A DNA stretch of 64,000 nucleotides from Paraburkholderia rhynchosiae (GCF_002879865.1 NZ_PNXY01000016.1:1-64000); one strand, 5' to 3'. Positions 51,668-61,600 are shown, numbered from the stretch's first letter. Numbers and translations are program-made. The notes: a model not told the origin generated them from the letters alone.

Positions 51668-52681
51668 ATGCCTGCACTAACCATTGGTCTGGATATCGCA
51701 AAAAACGTGTTTCAGATTCATGGCGTCGACCGCCATGGCAAAACCGGTGTTCAGCGGAAACTTCGCCGAGCTGAGGTGTTGAAGTTCTTCGCAAAGCTGG
51801 AACCGGGTCTGGTTGGAATCGAAGCCTGTCACGGCTCCCATTTCTGGGCTCGTGAATTGACCGCCTTGGGTCATACGGTCCGCCTGCTGCCACCGCAGTA
51901 CGTGAAGCCGTTTCTGGTCGGCGGCAAGAACGATGCGAATGACGCGGCGGCGATCTGTGCGGCAGTGATGCGTCCGAACATCCACTTCGTCGCGATCAAG
52001 AGCGCAGAACAGCAGTCGCTACAGTCGGTGCATCGCATGCGCCAACGGCTCGTGCTGGAGCGTACTGCCAAATCCAATCAGATCCGGAGCATGTTTGCTG
52101 AAGAGGGGGTGATCTTCCCGATAGGTCTTCCGCAATTGAGAAAGGGAGTGGTTGAGCTCGTCAACAATCCCGATTCCTCCATTACCGCCTTGCTCAGACG
52201 GCTTGGCTCGATGTACCTCGAACAACTGACGGCGCTGCAGCAATGGATCGACGAACTTGCTGCCGAGATAGCGGAGATCTTCAAGAGCAATGAGGCTTGC
52301 CAACGGCTCGCTACCGTTCCAGGAATCGGACCCGTGATCGCGACCGCGCTCGTCAGCAGTGTCGGTGATCCGTCCCAGTTCAGGAACGGGCGGCAATTTG
52401 CGGCCTGGCTGGGGCTGACGCCAAGGCAAAAATCCAGCGGAGGCAAAACCAGGTTAGGCGGTATCACAAAGCGCGGCGACACTTATCTCCGAACCCTGCT
52501 TGTACAGGGCGCCCGCGCGGTCATGCACTTCGTGAACCGTCGCGACGATCGGCACAGTCGCTGGATCAAGGCTGTGATGCAACGCCGCCACGTGAGCATT
52601 GCTGCGATCGCCCTGGCGAACAAGACGGCGCGCATTGCCTGGGCAATATTGACAGGTAACGGCTGCTTCCGAGGTGCGTAA
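51668..52681 (+). CDS. IS110-family transposase 3 (IS1111-like)
   Basis: This 337-residue DEDD recombinase appears intact. It has LTIGLDIAKNVFQIHGVDRH, GIEACHGSHFWARELTALGH, VGGKNDANDAAAICAAV, LATVPGIGPVIATALVSSVG, WLGLTPRQKSSGGKTRLGGI (Ser region), and RTLLVQGARAV. The start MPALTIGLD at 51668 has GGGAGAA upstream. It is a third type, different from both copies at 36-38 kb. In IS1111-like elements the bridge RNA lies downstream of the gene, which points to 52682-52840. Confidence 0.92.
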   Translation: MPALTIGLDIAKNVFQIHGVDRHGKTGVQRKLRRAEVLKFFAKLEPGLVGIEACHGSHFWARELTALGHTVRLLPPQYVKPFLVGGKNDANDAAAICAAVMRPNIHFVAIKSAEQQSLQSVHRMRQRLVLERTAKSNQIRSMFAEEGVIFPIGLPQLRKGVVELVNNPDSSITALLRRLGSMYLEQLTALQQWIDELAAEIAEIFKSNEACQRLATVPGIGPVIATALVSSVGDPSQFRNGRQFAAWLGLTPRQKSSGGKTRLGGITKRGDTYLRTLLVQGARAVMHFVNRRDDRHSRWIKAVMQRRHVSIAAIALANKTARIAWAILTGNGCFRGA

Positions 52682-53002
52682 CAGGCAACAGATATTGAGT
52701 ATTGCTTTATTTCTTTCGCGATTGCGCAAGAAGCGGCAAGCACGGCGAACCGGTCGGACCGGCGCTTGCAGATCCTGATATATCCGGTGGCTGCAGTACG
52801 AAGCCAGAAGGCCGATGAGGAGCAAGCGCGCAAATTTCCATGATGGCTCGTGCAGCAGCAAGCACATCAGAAGCCGAATGTACGGACGCAGTCGTGACCC
52901 TCAAAATGCAAACCGATCTTGCTCATAGGCGGGAGTCCATGTACGGATATACAGCTGCAGCCCGTCTTGTTCTGGAATGCCAATCGAAGCCTCTCGCAAA
53001 GG
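52682..53002. other. Noncoding end of IS110 element 3
   Basis: No gene is seen. The first part probably belongs to the IS110 element. GC drops here relative to the neighbours. Confidence 0.4.
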
Positions 53003-53100
53003 GAGGCGTTCATATACACTACAACGAGTCGCATCTGCACAGCGCCCTGAAATACTGCTCACCACGCGAGTATCGCCAGCGAGCAAATTCACCAATCTAA
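53003..53100 (+). pseudogene. IS3-family transposase tail (IS407-like)
   Basis: The frame ends GGVHIHYNESHLHSALKYCS, PREYRQRANSPI and stops. HYNExHPHSALxYRSPREFRR is the usual end of IS407-group OrfB. Only the last 30 codons or so are recognisable. Confidence 0.7.
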
Positions 53101-53118
53101 GCGTGGCCCCATGTCCGG

Positions 53119-54039
53119 TCATGCAGGGGCAAGTCCAATTTGGCAGCCCCCGCGCAAATAGTCGCCTGGCGTAACACCGAAAGCAGCTTTAAAAGCTCGG
53201 TTGAAGTTCGATAAGTCTCGAAAGCCGGAGTCTTGAGCTAGGTCAATGATCCTCACCACTCGACCAGAACGGACTGAAACATCCATATACTCTGCGGCGA
53301 GCTTTAAACGCTTGGCACGGAGCGTTTGAACGAAGCTCGTTCCGTTCGCTTCAAAATCTCGGTCAAGCTGACGCGTCGATATGCCGAGGCGTTGAGCTAG
53401 CCACGGAAGGGATAGCTCTGCGGAATTCAAGAATGTGTCGATTTCCCGAACGGCCAATTCGAAGCGCAATCGTGGCGTCCGCATAACTTTCGCCGGACGA
53501 GAAGCGTCGTTATGGGAAAAAGTCGCTCGCGTCAGTCCAAGTAGGTAGTCGGCATCACCGCCACGCTTCGTATCGTTCCAATTCAAGACATAGCGATACA
53601 AGCGCAGCAAAGCGGCTCGGTCGGCGCAATGAGGCGCACCGGTCATAAGCCCCGGAGGCCCGTCCAGCATTAACAGTGCACGCGGAACATGGACGGCAAT
53701 GTACCGACAGAAAGCGTCGCCAAAGCCGACGGTCGCCGGAAGAGTGGAATCAAGCAGGAATAGGTCGCCGGGCGCTACGATGCTTCGCTTCCCGTCTTGC
53801 TCCATTTGTATCTGACCCGAGGTTGGCGCGATGAGAAAGGCGTACTCTCTGCCGTCTCTACGGACTCCCTCGATCGGGCGGTCTATCTTTTCGATATCAC
53901 ACGCGATATCTACCGTGCTCAGCCCTGCCACGTCGCGCGACCAAAAATGACCATCTATGACTTTTTGGCCTTTTCGCGGCGCTCCGAAATAATGACCACA
54001 ATTCTGCTGCAGTGCAGCGTTCCACGCTTCAAAGTACAC
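53119..54039 (-). CDS. AraC-family transcriptional regulator
   Basis: This is a regulator of about 306 residues. The N-terminal cupin-like ligand domain (AraC_binding_2 style) starts VYFEAWNAALQQNCGHYFG and includes APGDLFLLDSTLPATVGF. The C-terminal AraC double helix-turn-helix has LSLPWLAQRLGISTRQLDRD, then IIDLAQDSGFRDLSNFNRAF and FGVTPGDYLRGG. I favour the GTG at 54039 (GGAGGG upstream) over the GTG at 54090, which has no ribosome site. It is divergent from the ABC transporter operon beginning at 54406 and is probably its regulator. Confidence 0.88.
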   Translation of the reverse strand: MYFEAWNAALQQNCGHYFGAPRKGQKVIDGHFWSRDVAGLSTVDIACDIEKIDRPIEGVRRDGREYAFLIAPTSGQIQMEQDGKRSIVAPGDLFLLDSTLPATVGFGDAFCRYIAVHVPRALLMLDGPPGLMTGAPHCADRAALLRLYRYVLNWNDTKRGGDADYLLGLTRATFSHNDASRPAKVMRTPRLRFELAVREIDTFLNSAELSLPWLAQRLGISTRQLDRDFEANGTSFVQTLRAKRLKLAAEYMDVSVRSGRVVRIIDLAQDSGFRDLSNFNRAFKAAFGVTPGDYLRGGCQIGLAPA

Positions 54040-54090
54040 CGTCCCTCCCGCCTCTAGATTCTGACCGATTGGCCGCGCCCTCCGTGACAC

Positions 54091-54405
54091 CGACTATGCC
54101 AACAACCGAGCCGGTACCTAGCCACAGTTTCAAAGCCACGCTACCGAAATCGTTACAGGAAACAATCGGTGTTTCCTCCTGAGGGAAAACACTAAGGGTC
54201 GTGGTTCAACGCGATGGCGCAAAAGTCCTAGTCGACGCAGATCGGGCTCAGTACGCTTCGTTCCAGATGTCAGCGACGAAAAAATTCGAACAGACATCGT
54301 CCCGAAAGAGTCGAGTACGCAACAAGCATTACTAACCTAAATCATCTGTGCATAAAAATCGCGTCCTCAGTGCCAGAGCGACGTTCAAAATTGACGGAGA
54401 CAAGC
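54091..54405. promoter_or_regulatory. Divergent promoter region
   Basis: These 315 noncoding bases separate the AraC-type gene from the catabolic operon. They must contain both promoters and the AraC-type operator. I could not pick out a certain repeat. GACGGAGACAAGC supplies the ribosome site at 54406. Confidence 0.45.
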
Positions 54406-55581
54406 ATGAAGACAGTGTGGAGAACGATCGGCGGCTCAGTCCGAAAAGCGCAGTCACGCTCGGCGATGACTTTCAAGCGCGCTGTACTAGCGTGCGCCGC
54501 TACCCTCGTCGCGGTGCTGACGCCCGTATCGGCTTCAGTCGCGGCAGACGCTCCGCTTACCCCGGAAGCTTCCGCGGCGAAAGTGGCCGCCGAGCAGTTG
54601 ATGACTGCGAAGATCGAATGGCGAGGTCCGTCATCCAGTTCGAAGCCGATTGTCGGCAAGCGCATAGCGGTCGTGTCGTGCTGCGAGGCGGCCGATGGCG
54701 CGGCGCGCGCTTCGCGCGCCATGGTCGAAGCGGGCAAGGCGCTCGGCTGGCAGGTCAACGTGCTCGATGGACGCGGCGATCCTCAGGAGCAGAACAAGGC
54801 GCTGAACTCCGCCATCGATGCGAAGTACGATGGCATCGTGCTCGAATTCGTTGATACGACGACCGTCTCGGACGGCGTGGCGCGTGCGCTGAAAGCGAAG
54901 ATTCCGCTGATCACGCTCGGCACGCTGAAGAACACGCCGGACTCGATTCCGGATGTATCGTGGGATTATGCCAAGCATGGCGAAGCGCTCGCGAACTATA
55001 TGATCTGGAAGTCGAATGGCAACGTCAACGCTCTGATTCTGCTCAATACGGATCTCTACGTCACGCGAAATGGTCAGTGGGTTGGCACGAAGAACGTCCT
55101 CACCGACTCGAAGAAATGTAAGGACTGCAAAGTTACAGTGAAGGAATGGGCCATGGCAAACATCGACACCCAGCCCAGTTCAATCGCCTCGGCGGCCGTG
55201 CAAGCGAATCCGAAGATCAACTGGACGTGGTGCTTCGATGCCTGCATGAGCCGTGTGTCGCGCGCGCTGGTCGCCTCGGATCTGGCGGCGAAGGTCCGAG
55301 GCGCCGGCTTTGACTGCAACGCCGAGAGCCTTCAGCTCATCAAGGACGGGCAGGTCGAAGCAGTGTGTGCCGCCGATCCACGCGAATGGGACGCGTACGC
55401 CGTCATCGACAACTTGAACCGGTTGATGCAGGGCCAGCCCACCGTCAATCAGGGCATTCCGGTGCGACTGTTCGACAAGACCAATATCGGTATGCTCAGC
55501 GATTACGAGATGTCGCACGGCTGGCAGGGCGGCTACGACTTCCGGGCGGCATATCGCAAGCTGTGGGGCGTGCAGAAATGA
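54406..55581 (+). CDS. Sugar-type ABC transporter substrate-binding protein
   Basis: This 391-residue periplasmic protein has a long signal peptide (AVLACAATLVAVLTPVSASV) and the Peripla_BP_4 fold: KRIAVVSCCEAADGAARASR, GWQVNVLDGRGDPQEQNKAL, YDGIVLEFVDTTTVSDGVAR, and WDAYAVIDNLNRLMQGQPTV. The family covers ribose, xylose and autoinducer-like ligands, but also inositol and aromatic compounds. Four Cys in the middle (KKCKDCK, and CFDACMSR) are unusual. Its stop overlaps the ATPase start (ATGA), so this is the first gene of a long operon. Confidence 0.85.
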   Translation: MKTVWRTIGGSVRKAQSRSAMTFKRAVLACAATLVAVLTPVSASVAADAPLTPEASAAKVAAEQLMTAKIEWRGPSSSSKPIVGKRIAVVSCCEAADGAARASRAMVEAGKALGWQVNVLDGRGDPQEQNKALNSAIDAKYDGIVLEFVDTTTVSDGVARALKAKIPLITLGTLKNTPDSIPDVSWDYAKHGEALANYMIWKSNGNVNALILLNTDLYVTRNGQWVGTKNVLTDSKKCKDCKVTVKEWAMANIDTQPSSIASAAVQANPKINWTWCFDACMSRVSRALVASDLAAKVRGAGFDCNAESLQLIKDGQVEAVCAADPREWDAYAVIDNLNRLMQGQPTVNQGIPVRLFDKTNIGMLSDYEMSHGWQGGYDFRAAYRKLWGVQK

Positions 55582-57068
55582 GCGACGTTCTCGAGGACGA
55601 TCAGGAAATCCGCGTCCGGATTCGCGGCCTAAACAAATCGTTTGGCGCGACACATGCCCTGAAGGACGTGAGCATCGACTTTCGCGCGGGCCGCGTGCAT
55701 GCGCTGCTCGGCGCGAACGGATGCGGCAAGTCCACGCTTGTCAAGATTCTCTCGGGCTATCACGAACCGGACAGCGGAGAGATCTCGCCGACGGGCCACG
55801 CGGCGCGCGAGCGCATCGCGTTCGTGCATCAGGACTTGGGGCTCGTGCCTTCGCTGTCGATTGCCGAGAACCTCGGCCTCACCTGCGGCTTCACGCTAAG
55901 CAGGGGCGCGATCGACTGGCGCGAGGAGCATCGCCGCGCGCAGAAGCTGCTCGACGAGTACGGCATCGCCACCCTCGCGAGCGACGCGGTCGCCTCGCTC
56001 GGTCCCGCGCATCAGTCGATGATCGCCATCGCCCGCGCGCTCAACAGCTTGCCGGAGAGTGGTGGCGTACTGGTGCTCGACGAACCGACGGCGCGTCTGC
56101 CCATCTCCGAAGTCGATCACTTGTTGCAGATGGTACGACGCGTGAAGGCTCGGGGCGTCGCAATTCTCTACATCACACACCGGCTTGAAGAAGTGATGCA
56201 GGTGGCCGACGAAGTATCCGTGCTGCGCGACGGTGCGATTGTCTTTTACGGCCCTACCTCTGCCATCGACAAGGAAAAGCTCGTGACGCTGATCGTCAAC
56301 AAGGCGATCAGGCCGCTGACGGCGCGTTCGGCGACGACCGCGCGCGCGGCGGAACTGCTGCAGGTACGCGGCTTATCTGGTATCCGGCTTCGTCAAGTCG
56401 ATCTAACTGTAGGACGGGGCGAGGTTGTCGGTGTCGCGGGGCTCGTCGGCTCGGGACGTTCGGAGCTCGGTAGGCTGCTTTTCGGGCTGCAAAAGGCACA
56501 GGCCGGAACCATCCACCTGCACGATGCCAACATCACCAACCTTTCAACACGCGCGCTCGTTGAGAAGGGCCTCGCATATGTGCCGCAGGAGCGCCGCAGC
56601 GGCGTGTTCCACGGCCTAGGCGTCGCGGAGAATGCGGTCCTAGCGGATTTCAGCGCGTTGATGAGCCGCATCGGCATCGTGTCCGCACGAGTGCGACGCG
56701 CGGCGGATGAAGTCGTGCGCACGATGAGCGTGAAGACGGAAAGCATCAGCACGCCGATCGAAAACCTCTCAGGTGGCAATCAACAGAAAGTGTCGCTTGG
56801 CAAGTGGTTGCGCCGCGATGTGCAACTGCTGATTCTAGATGAGCCGACGCAGGGCATCGACATCGGTGCGCGCACGGAGATTTTTAACACGATCCGCGAA
56901 GTCGTCGAGGCGAAAAAAATCGGCGCGCTCGTGTTTGATTCCGACCTCGACATCCTGGTCGATTTCTGCGATCGAGTCATCGTCATGTGTGACGGACAGG
57001 TCGTCGGCGAATACCAGGGCGCGCAGTTAACGCACGAGGTGATAAATCGCGCCGTGTATGAGCGCTAA
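55578..57068 (+). CDS. Sugar-type ABC transporter ATPase, two domains (RbsA/XylG-like)
   Basis: This is a 496-residue protein with two ATPase units. Unit 1 has Walker A GANGCGKST, a degenerate signature (LGPAHQSMIAIARAL) and Walker B VLVLDEPTARLP. Unit 2 has a degenerate P-loop GLVGSGRSELGRLLFG, the canonical signature ENLSGGNQQKVSLGKWL and LLILDEPTQGIDIGAR. This asymmetry is normal for the RbsA/MglA/XylG family. It energises import with the products of the two flanking genes. Confidence 0.93.
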   Translation: MSDVLEDDQEIRVRIRGLNKSFGATHALKDVSIDFRAGRVHALLGANGCGKSTLVKILSGYHEPDSGEISPTGHAARERIAFVHQDLGLVPSLSIAENLGLTCGFTLSRGAIDWREEHRRAQKLLDEYGIATLASDAVASLGPAHQSMIAIARALNSLPESGGVLVLDEPTARLPISEVDHLLQMVRRVKARGVAILYITHRLEEVMQVADEVSVLRDGAIVFYGPTSAIDKEKLVTLIVNKAIRPLTARSATTARAAELLQVRGLSGIRLRQVDLTVGRGEVVGVAGLVGSGRSELGRLLFGLQKAQAGTIHLHDANITNLSTRALVEKGLAYVPQERRSGVFHGLGVAENAVLADFSALMSRIGIVSARVRRAADEVVRTMSVKTESISTPIENLSGGNQQKVSLGKWLRRDVQLLILDEPTQGIDIGARTEIFNTIREVVEAKKIGALVFDSDLDILVDFCDRVIVMCDGQVVGEYQGAQLTHEVINRAVYER

Positions 57069-57116
57069 CGTGGTCGTGCGATCCACAATCAATTTTTATT
57101 GCTGGAGGGTATCAAC

Positions 57117-58160
57117 ATGCGTCGCGTCAACGTTTTTCTCAGCCGCTACAGCCTGCTGATTGCGTTGTTAGTGCTGGTCGGCTTCTTCTCCATCATTCGG
57201 CCCGAATCGTTCGCCACGCTGGAAAACGCGGGTTCGATCATGAGCGACGGCGCCGTTCTCAGCCTTATCGCCGTCGGCGTGATGGTGCCGATGATTGTTG
57301 GCCAGTTCGATGTCGCCCCGGGGTTCGTTGCAAGTCTCGGCGTGATGTTCACGGCGGGACTGCAGTCGAACAATCAGTGGCCGTGGCCGCTCGTGCTGGT
57401 CGCGGTACTTGCAATTGGCGCGCTGATCGGCCTGCTGATGGGCGTGCTGGTCGGCTATCTTCAGCTTAATTCGCTGGTCGTGAGCCTTGGCGTGGGTAGC
57501 GTGCTCTCCGGCATTGTGTTGGTGTATTCGGGTGGGCAGGTCATCTACAAGGGGATCCCGCCTAGTTTTCTCGCGCTCGGGCAGACGCGGCTATTCGGCT
57601 TCGTGCCGCTGCCGTTTCTCTATGCACTGGCGATCGCGGCGGTAATGTGGTTCGTCCTCAATTATCGCCCGGTCGGACGGCGGCTTTACGCGGTCGGCGG
57701 TGGTCCGGACGCGGCGAAGCTTATCGGGGTGAATCTGCCGCGCTATATCGCGATGTCGTTCGTCGTGTCGAGCACGCTCGCGTCGTTGGCGGGATTCATT
57801 CAGGTGTCGCGGCTCGGCGCCGGACACCCGACCGCCGCGCAAGCGTTCCTGCTGCCCGCGTTCGCCGCGGCCTTTCTAAGCGCCACTTCGTTCCGACTTG
57901 GTTTCTACAACGTCTGGGGCGCTTTCCTCGCAGTCTATCTCGTCGGCACGGGAACCACGGGCCTCTTCATGCTTGGCGCGGATTCCTACGTGCAGCCCGT
58001 CTTCAACGGCGTGGTGCTGGTGGGCGCGGTGACGCTTGCGCGCGTGCTGATCCTGCGCCGCAACCGGCGGCTCGCCCTCGCAAGAGCGGCCGATCAGCAA
58101 AACGCGGCGCCGCTCAAGCGATCCATCGTCGGCGATGCAGAGAACTCGGTGGTCGGTTAG
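57117..58160 (+). CDS. Sugar-type ABC transporter permease (RbsC-like)
   Basis: This is a 347-residue inner-membrane protein with about eight to ten hydrophobic segments of the BPD_transp_2 family: IIRPESFATLENAGSIMSDG, AVLSLIAVGVMVPMIVGQFD, LIGLLMGVLVGYLQLNSLVV and the loop RPVGRRLYAVGGGPDAAKLI. GGAGGGT lies 8 bases before the ATG at 57117. It completes the three-gene transporter. Confidence 0.93.
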   Translation: MRRVNVFLSRYSLLIALLVLVGFFSIIRPESFATLENAGSIMSDGAVLSLIAVGVMVPMIVGQFDVAPGFVASLGVMFTAGLQSNNQWPWPLVLVAVLAIGALIGLLMGVLVGYLQLNSLVVSLGVGSVLSGIVLVYSGGQVIYKGIPPSFLALGQTRLFGFVPLPFLYALAIAAVMWFVLNYRPVGRRLYAVGGGPDAAKLIGVNLPRYIAMSFVVSSTLASLAGFIQVSRLGAGHPTAAQAFLLPAFAAAFLSATSFRLGFYNVWGAFLAVYLVGTGTTGLFMLGADSYVQPVFNGVVLVGAVTLARVLILRRNRRLALARAADQQNAAPLKRSIVGDAENSVVG

Positions 58161-58192
58161 ATTTATTTTTAGTTCTATGAGGAGGAGATGAT

Positions 58193-60019
58193 ATGAACGC
58201 AGTAACCGACTTCGAACCATCGACGTCACTCGAGCGGGCGCACGTCGCCCTGAGCGCATGGCTGAATGAATTCAACGATGCACTCGCCGCTGGGAATGCC
58301 GCTGGAGTGGCGGGTCTATTTACTGAGCATTGCTTCTGGCGCGACATGCTCGCGCTCACGTGGAACATCAAGACCGTCGAAGGACGGCCTGCCGTCGAAG
58401 AGATGCTGACTGCAACGCTTGGCACTGCGCGGCCTCACGCCTTTACGGCGAGCGAGGATCCAATCGAAGCGGACGGCGTAATCGAGTCATGGCTAACCTT
58501 CGAGACGTCGGTGGCGCGTTGCATTGGCCATGTGCGGCTAAAAGATGGCAAGGCCTGGACGCTGCTGACGCTGGTCAACGAATTGAAGGGACATGAGGAA
58601 GCATCCGGCACGCGCCGGCCTAGCGGCGCTGAGCACGGCACACGCGAGGATCGGCAAACTTGGCGCGAGAAGCGGCAGAAGGAAATCGATGAACTTGGCG
58701 TTTCGAAGCAGCCATACACCCTGATTGTCGGGGGTGGCCAAGGCGGGCTGGCGCTCGCGGCGCGGCTGCGGCATCTCGGCGTACCGACCCTCATCATCGA
58801 GCGCAACGAAAAACCCGGCGACTCATGGAGAAAACGGTACAAGTCGCTCTGTTTGCACGATCCGGTGTGGTACGACCATATGCCGTACATCGAGTTTCCG
58901 AAGACGTGGCCGGTATTCACCCCAAAAGACAAAATCGGCGACTTTCTTGAAATGTACGCGAACATCATGGAGCTGAATTTCTGGGGGTCAACGACCGCCC
59001 GCTCGGCTTCCTACGACGATGCCACGCGGGAATGGACTGTTGTCGTAGATCGTAACGGCGAGACAGTCACGCTGCGTCCGAAGCAACTCGTACTTGCGAC
59101 AGGCGTGTCCGGCAAGCCAAATATGCCGGTTTATCCAGGGCAGGAAGTGTTCAAGGGCGTGCAGCAGCATTCCTCGCAGCACGCCGGGGCGGAAGGTTGG
59201 AGCGGCAAGAAGGCAATCGTTGTCGGTTCCAACAATTCGTCGCACGACATCTGCGCTGCGCTCTGGGAAGAAGGTGCCGATGTCACGATGGTACAACGCT
59301 CTAGCACCCTCGTCGTCCGCTCGGCTACCCAGATAAAGCACGCACTTGAGCCACTTTACTCGGAAAGCGCAGTTCAGCGTGGCATAGGCGTTGAGAAAGC
59401 CGATCTCATTTTCGCGTCGATTCCATATCGGTTGCTGAGCGAAATGCACAAACCGGTTACACAACGCATCCGTGCGGAAGACGAGGCGTTTTATCGCTCA
59501 CTCGAAGACGCCGGCTTCATGCTCGATTTTGGCGAGGATGATTCGGGACTATTTATGAAGTATCTCCGACGCGGCTCGGGTTATTACATTGATGTTGGCG
59601 CGTCGCAGCTCATCGCTGACGGCAAGATCAAACTCAAGTCGGGAGTAAGCATTAAGCAGATCAAAGAGCATTCGGTGGAGTTCAGCGACGGCAGCGAACT
59701 CGAAGCGGACCTGATCGTCTACGCGACCGGTTACGGCTCCATGAACGCATGGGCCGCCGATCTCATCTCGCAGGAGGTAGCCGACAATGTCGGCAAGGTG
59801 TGGGGACTGGGCTCCGACACCACTCGTGATCCTGGGCCTTGGGAAGGCGAGTTGCGCAATATGTGGAAGCCGACAATGCAGGAAGCCCTTTGGTTTCACG
59901 GAGGTAACCTGCATCAGTCACGACATTACTCCAAATACCTTGCCATTCAGCTGAAGGCGCGGATGGAAGGCATCGCCACGCCGGTGTACGGCATCGAAGA
60001 TGTGCATCATCTTTCATGA
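58193..60019 (+). CDS. Flavin-containing monooxygenase with an N-terminal NTF2-like domain
   Basis: This 608-residue fusion has an N-terminal part of about 120 residues that is SnoaL/NTF2-like (LNEFNDALAAGNAAGVAGLF, GRPAVEEML). From about residue 175 comes an FMO/Baeyer-Villiger-like enzyme: FAD motif LIVGGGQGGLALAARL, ERNEKPGDSWRKRYKSLCLH, YDHMPY, VFKGVQQHSSQH (FMO-type fingerprint), NADP motif IVVGSNNSSHDICAALWEEG, and DLIVYATGYGSM. It would use NADPH and O2 to oxygenate a ketone, amine or sulfur centre of the imported compound. AGGAGGAG precedes the ATG. Confidence 0.88.
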   Translation: MNAVTDFEPSTSLERAHVALSAWLNEFNDALAAGNAAGVAGLFTEHCFWRDMLALTWNIKTVEGRPAVEEMLTATLGTARPHAFTASEDPIEADGVIESWLTFETSVARCIGHVRLKDGKAWTLLTLVNELKGHEEASGTRRPSGAEHGTREDRQTWREKRQKEIDELGVSKQPYTLIVGGGQGGLALAARLRHLGVPTLIIERNEKPGDSWRKRYKSLCLHDPVWYDHMPYIEFPKTWPVFTPKDKIGDFLEMYANIMELNFWGSTTARSASYDDATREWTVVVDRNGETVTLRPKQLVLATGVSGKPNMPVYPGQEVFKGVQQHSSQHAGAEGWSGKKAIVVGSNNSSHDICAALWEEGADVTMVQRSSTLVVRSATQIKHALEPLYSESAVQRGIGVEKADLIFASIPYRLLSEMHKPVTQRIRAEDEAFYRSLEDAGFMLDFGEDDSGLFMKYLRRGSGYYIDVGASQLIADGKIKLKSGVSIKQIKEHSVEFSDGSELEADLIVYATGYGSMNAWAADLISQEVADNVGKVWGLGSDTTRDPGPWEGELRNMWKPTMQEALWFHGGNLHQSRHYSKYLAIQLKARMEGIATPVYGIEDVHHLS

Positions 60020-60067
60020 GGTTCGTCAGCGTCGCAATGTTATTTACACAAAAGGGAGACATGAAAC

Positions 60068-60838
60068 ATGTATTTAGACAAGTTTGGTTTGAAAGGCCGA
60101 CGGGCTGTTGTGACCGGCGGGGGGCGCGGCATCGGGCTTGAGATATCCAAGGCGCTGGGCGAGGCGGGCGCGAGCGTCGTCATCGCCGAGCTGGATCCCG
60201 ACACTGGCATCACCGCCGAGGAAACGCTCAAGAGCCTGGGCATCGACGCGACAGCGTGCCAGATCGATGTCACGCAGCCAAATGCTGTCGCCGAGCTAGC
60301 ACGTCAGTTGAACGACGAAAGCGCCGTAGACATTCTCATCAACAATGCAGGCATCGCGTTAGTCACCGATTTCTTCGATACCCCCGACGACGTCTGGACT
60401 CGCACGATGCAGGTCAATTCTGACGCTGCGTTCTGGTGTGGCCGAGAATTCGGCCGCCATATGGTGAAGCGCGGGGCAGGCAGCATCGTCAATATCGGCT
60501 CGATGTGCGGATACATTGTGACCAAGCCGCACAACCCAATTCCGTATATGGCGAGCAAGGGCGCGATTCACATGACGACGAAGGCGATGGCCTGCGCGCT
60601 CGCGAAGACTGGCGTGCGCGTCAACGCGGTCGCACCGGGCTATGTCGAGACAGAGATGGTTAGGCCTCTGTACGATAGCAATCCGGACTGGATTGCTTGC
60701 TGGAAAGAGATGACGCCGATGGGCCGGCTTGCCCAGACCCACGAGATCGCAAGCACGGTCCTATTCCTCGCGAGCGATGCAGCGAGTTATTGCACTGGCA
60801 CGATTCTCTCGGTAGACGGCGGTTACACGTCGTGGTGA
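60068..60838 (+). CDS. Short-chain dehydrogenase/reductase
   Basis: This 256-residue SDR of the classical type has GRRAVVTGGGRGIGLEISKA (NAD motif), VVIAELDPD (Asp after the second strand, favouring NAD), INNAGIALV, NIGSMCGYIV (Ser), YMASKGAIHM (Tyr, Lys), and a C-terminus YCTGTILSVDGGYTSW. It is probably an alcohol or sugar-alcohol dehydrogenase in the operon's pathway. GGGAGA precedes the start. Confidence 0.9.
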   Translation: MYLDKFGLKGRRAVVTGGGRGIGLEISKALGEAGASVVIAELDPDTGITAEETLKSLGIDATACQIDVTQPNAVAELARQLNDESAVDILINNAGIALVTDFFDTPDDVWTRTMQVNSDAAFWCGREFGRHMVKRGAGSIVNIGSMCGYIVTKPHNPIPYMASKGAIHMTTKAMACALAKTGVRVNAVAPGYVETEMVRPLYDSNPDWIACWKEMTPMGRLAQTHEIASTVLFLASDAASYCTGTILSVDGGYTSW

Positions 60839-60859
60839 ACCCTATTAAGGAGACGGACA

Positions 60860-61600
60860 ATGTATGACTTCAAAGGGCGTTCCTTGCTGATGACTGGTGC
60901 GAATGGCGGTATTTCGCGCGCCATCGCAGCGGAGTTCTACGCGTGCGGCGCAAACATGGTTCTTACGGACCTTAACGAGAAGGCATTGGGTGACTTCGCT
61001 CAGGAACTCGACCCGTCGGGCGAGCGCATCGTCGTCGCGAAAGTGGACGTCACCGAATCGGCGAATGCCGACGCGGCGGCCCGGCTGTGCAACGAGCGCT
61101 TCGGTGGAATAGATTTTCTGGTAACGGCTGCGGGGCACTTTCCGAGGAGCCCCACGCGCGACATGACGGACGAAGAGTGGCGCGACATCATTGCGATCAA
61201 TCTCGACGGCACGTTTTATATTTCGCGAGCCGTCATGCCGTATCTACGTGACAACAGTGCAATGGTGCATGTCGCCTCGCTCGCGGGCCACGCCGGCGTT
61301 ATCTGGCATTCGCATTACGGCGCGGCCAAAGGCGGTGTGCTCTCTTTTGCGCGCAGCCTCGCTAAAGAACTGGCACCGCGTACACGCGTGAACTCCGTGT
61401 CGCCGGGCATCATCGATACCCCGATGGTCCGCGCGATCATGGATAGCGACGGCGATGCATGGCTCGCCAGCACGCTGCTCCGGCGAATGGGTGATCCGCG
61501 CGAAGTAGCCACCGTGGTCTCTTTCTTGTGCAGCGATGGCGCGAGTTTTCTGACAGGCGAAACCATCCACATCAATGGTGGCCTATATATCGCTTCATGA
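60860..61600 (+). CDS. Short-chain dehydrogenase/reductase, atypical motif
   Basis: This 246-residue SDR lies 21 bases after the previous one. It has LLMTGANGGISRAIAAEFYA: the usual TGxxxGIG ends in GIS here. TAAGHFP replaces NNAG, and the catalytic residues are in VHVASLAGHAG (Ser) and HYGAAKGGV (Tyr, Lys). It ends LTGETIHINGGLYIAS. The departures from consensus may alter cofactor binding. Together with its neighbour it suggests two successive oxidations or an epimerisation. Confidence 0.88.
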   Translation: MYDFKGRSLLMTGANGGISRAIAAEFYACGANMVLTDLNEKALGDFAQELDPSGERIVVAKVDVTESANADAAARLCNERFGGIDFLVTAAGHFPRSPTRDMTDEEWRDIIAINLDGTFYISRAVMPYLRDNSAMVHVASLAGHAGVIWHSHYGAAKGGVLSFARSLAKELAPRTRVNSVSPGIIDTPMVRAIMDSDGDAWLASTLLRRMGDPREVATVVSFLCSDGASFLTGETIHINGGLYIAS

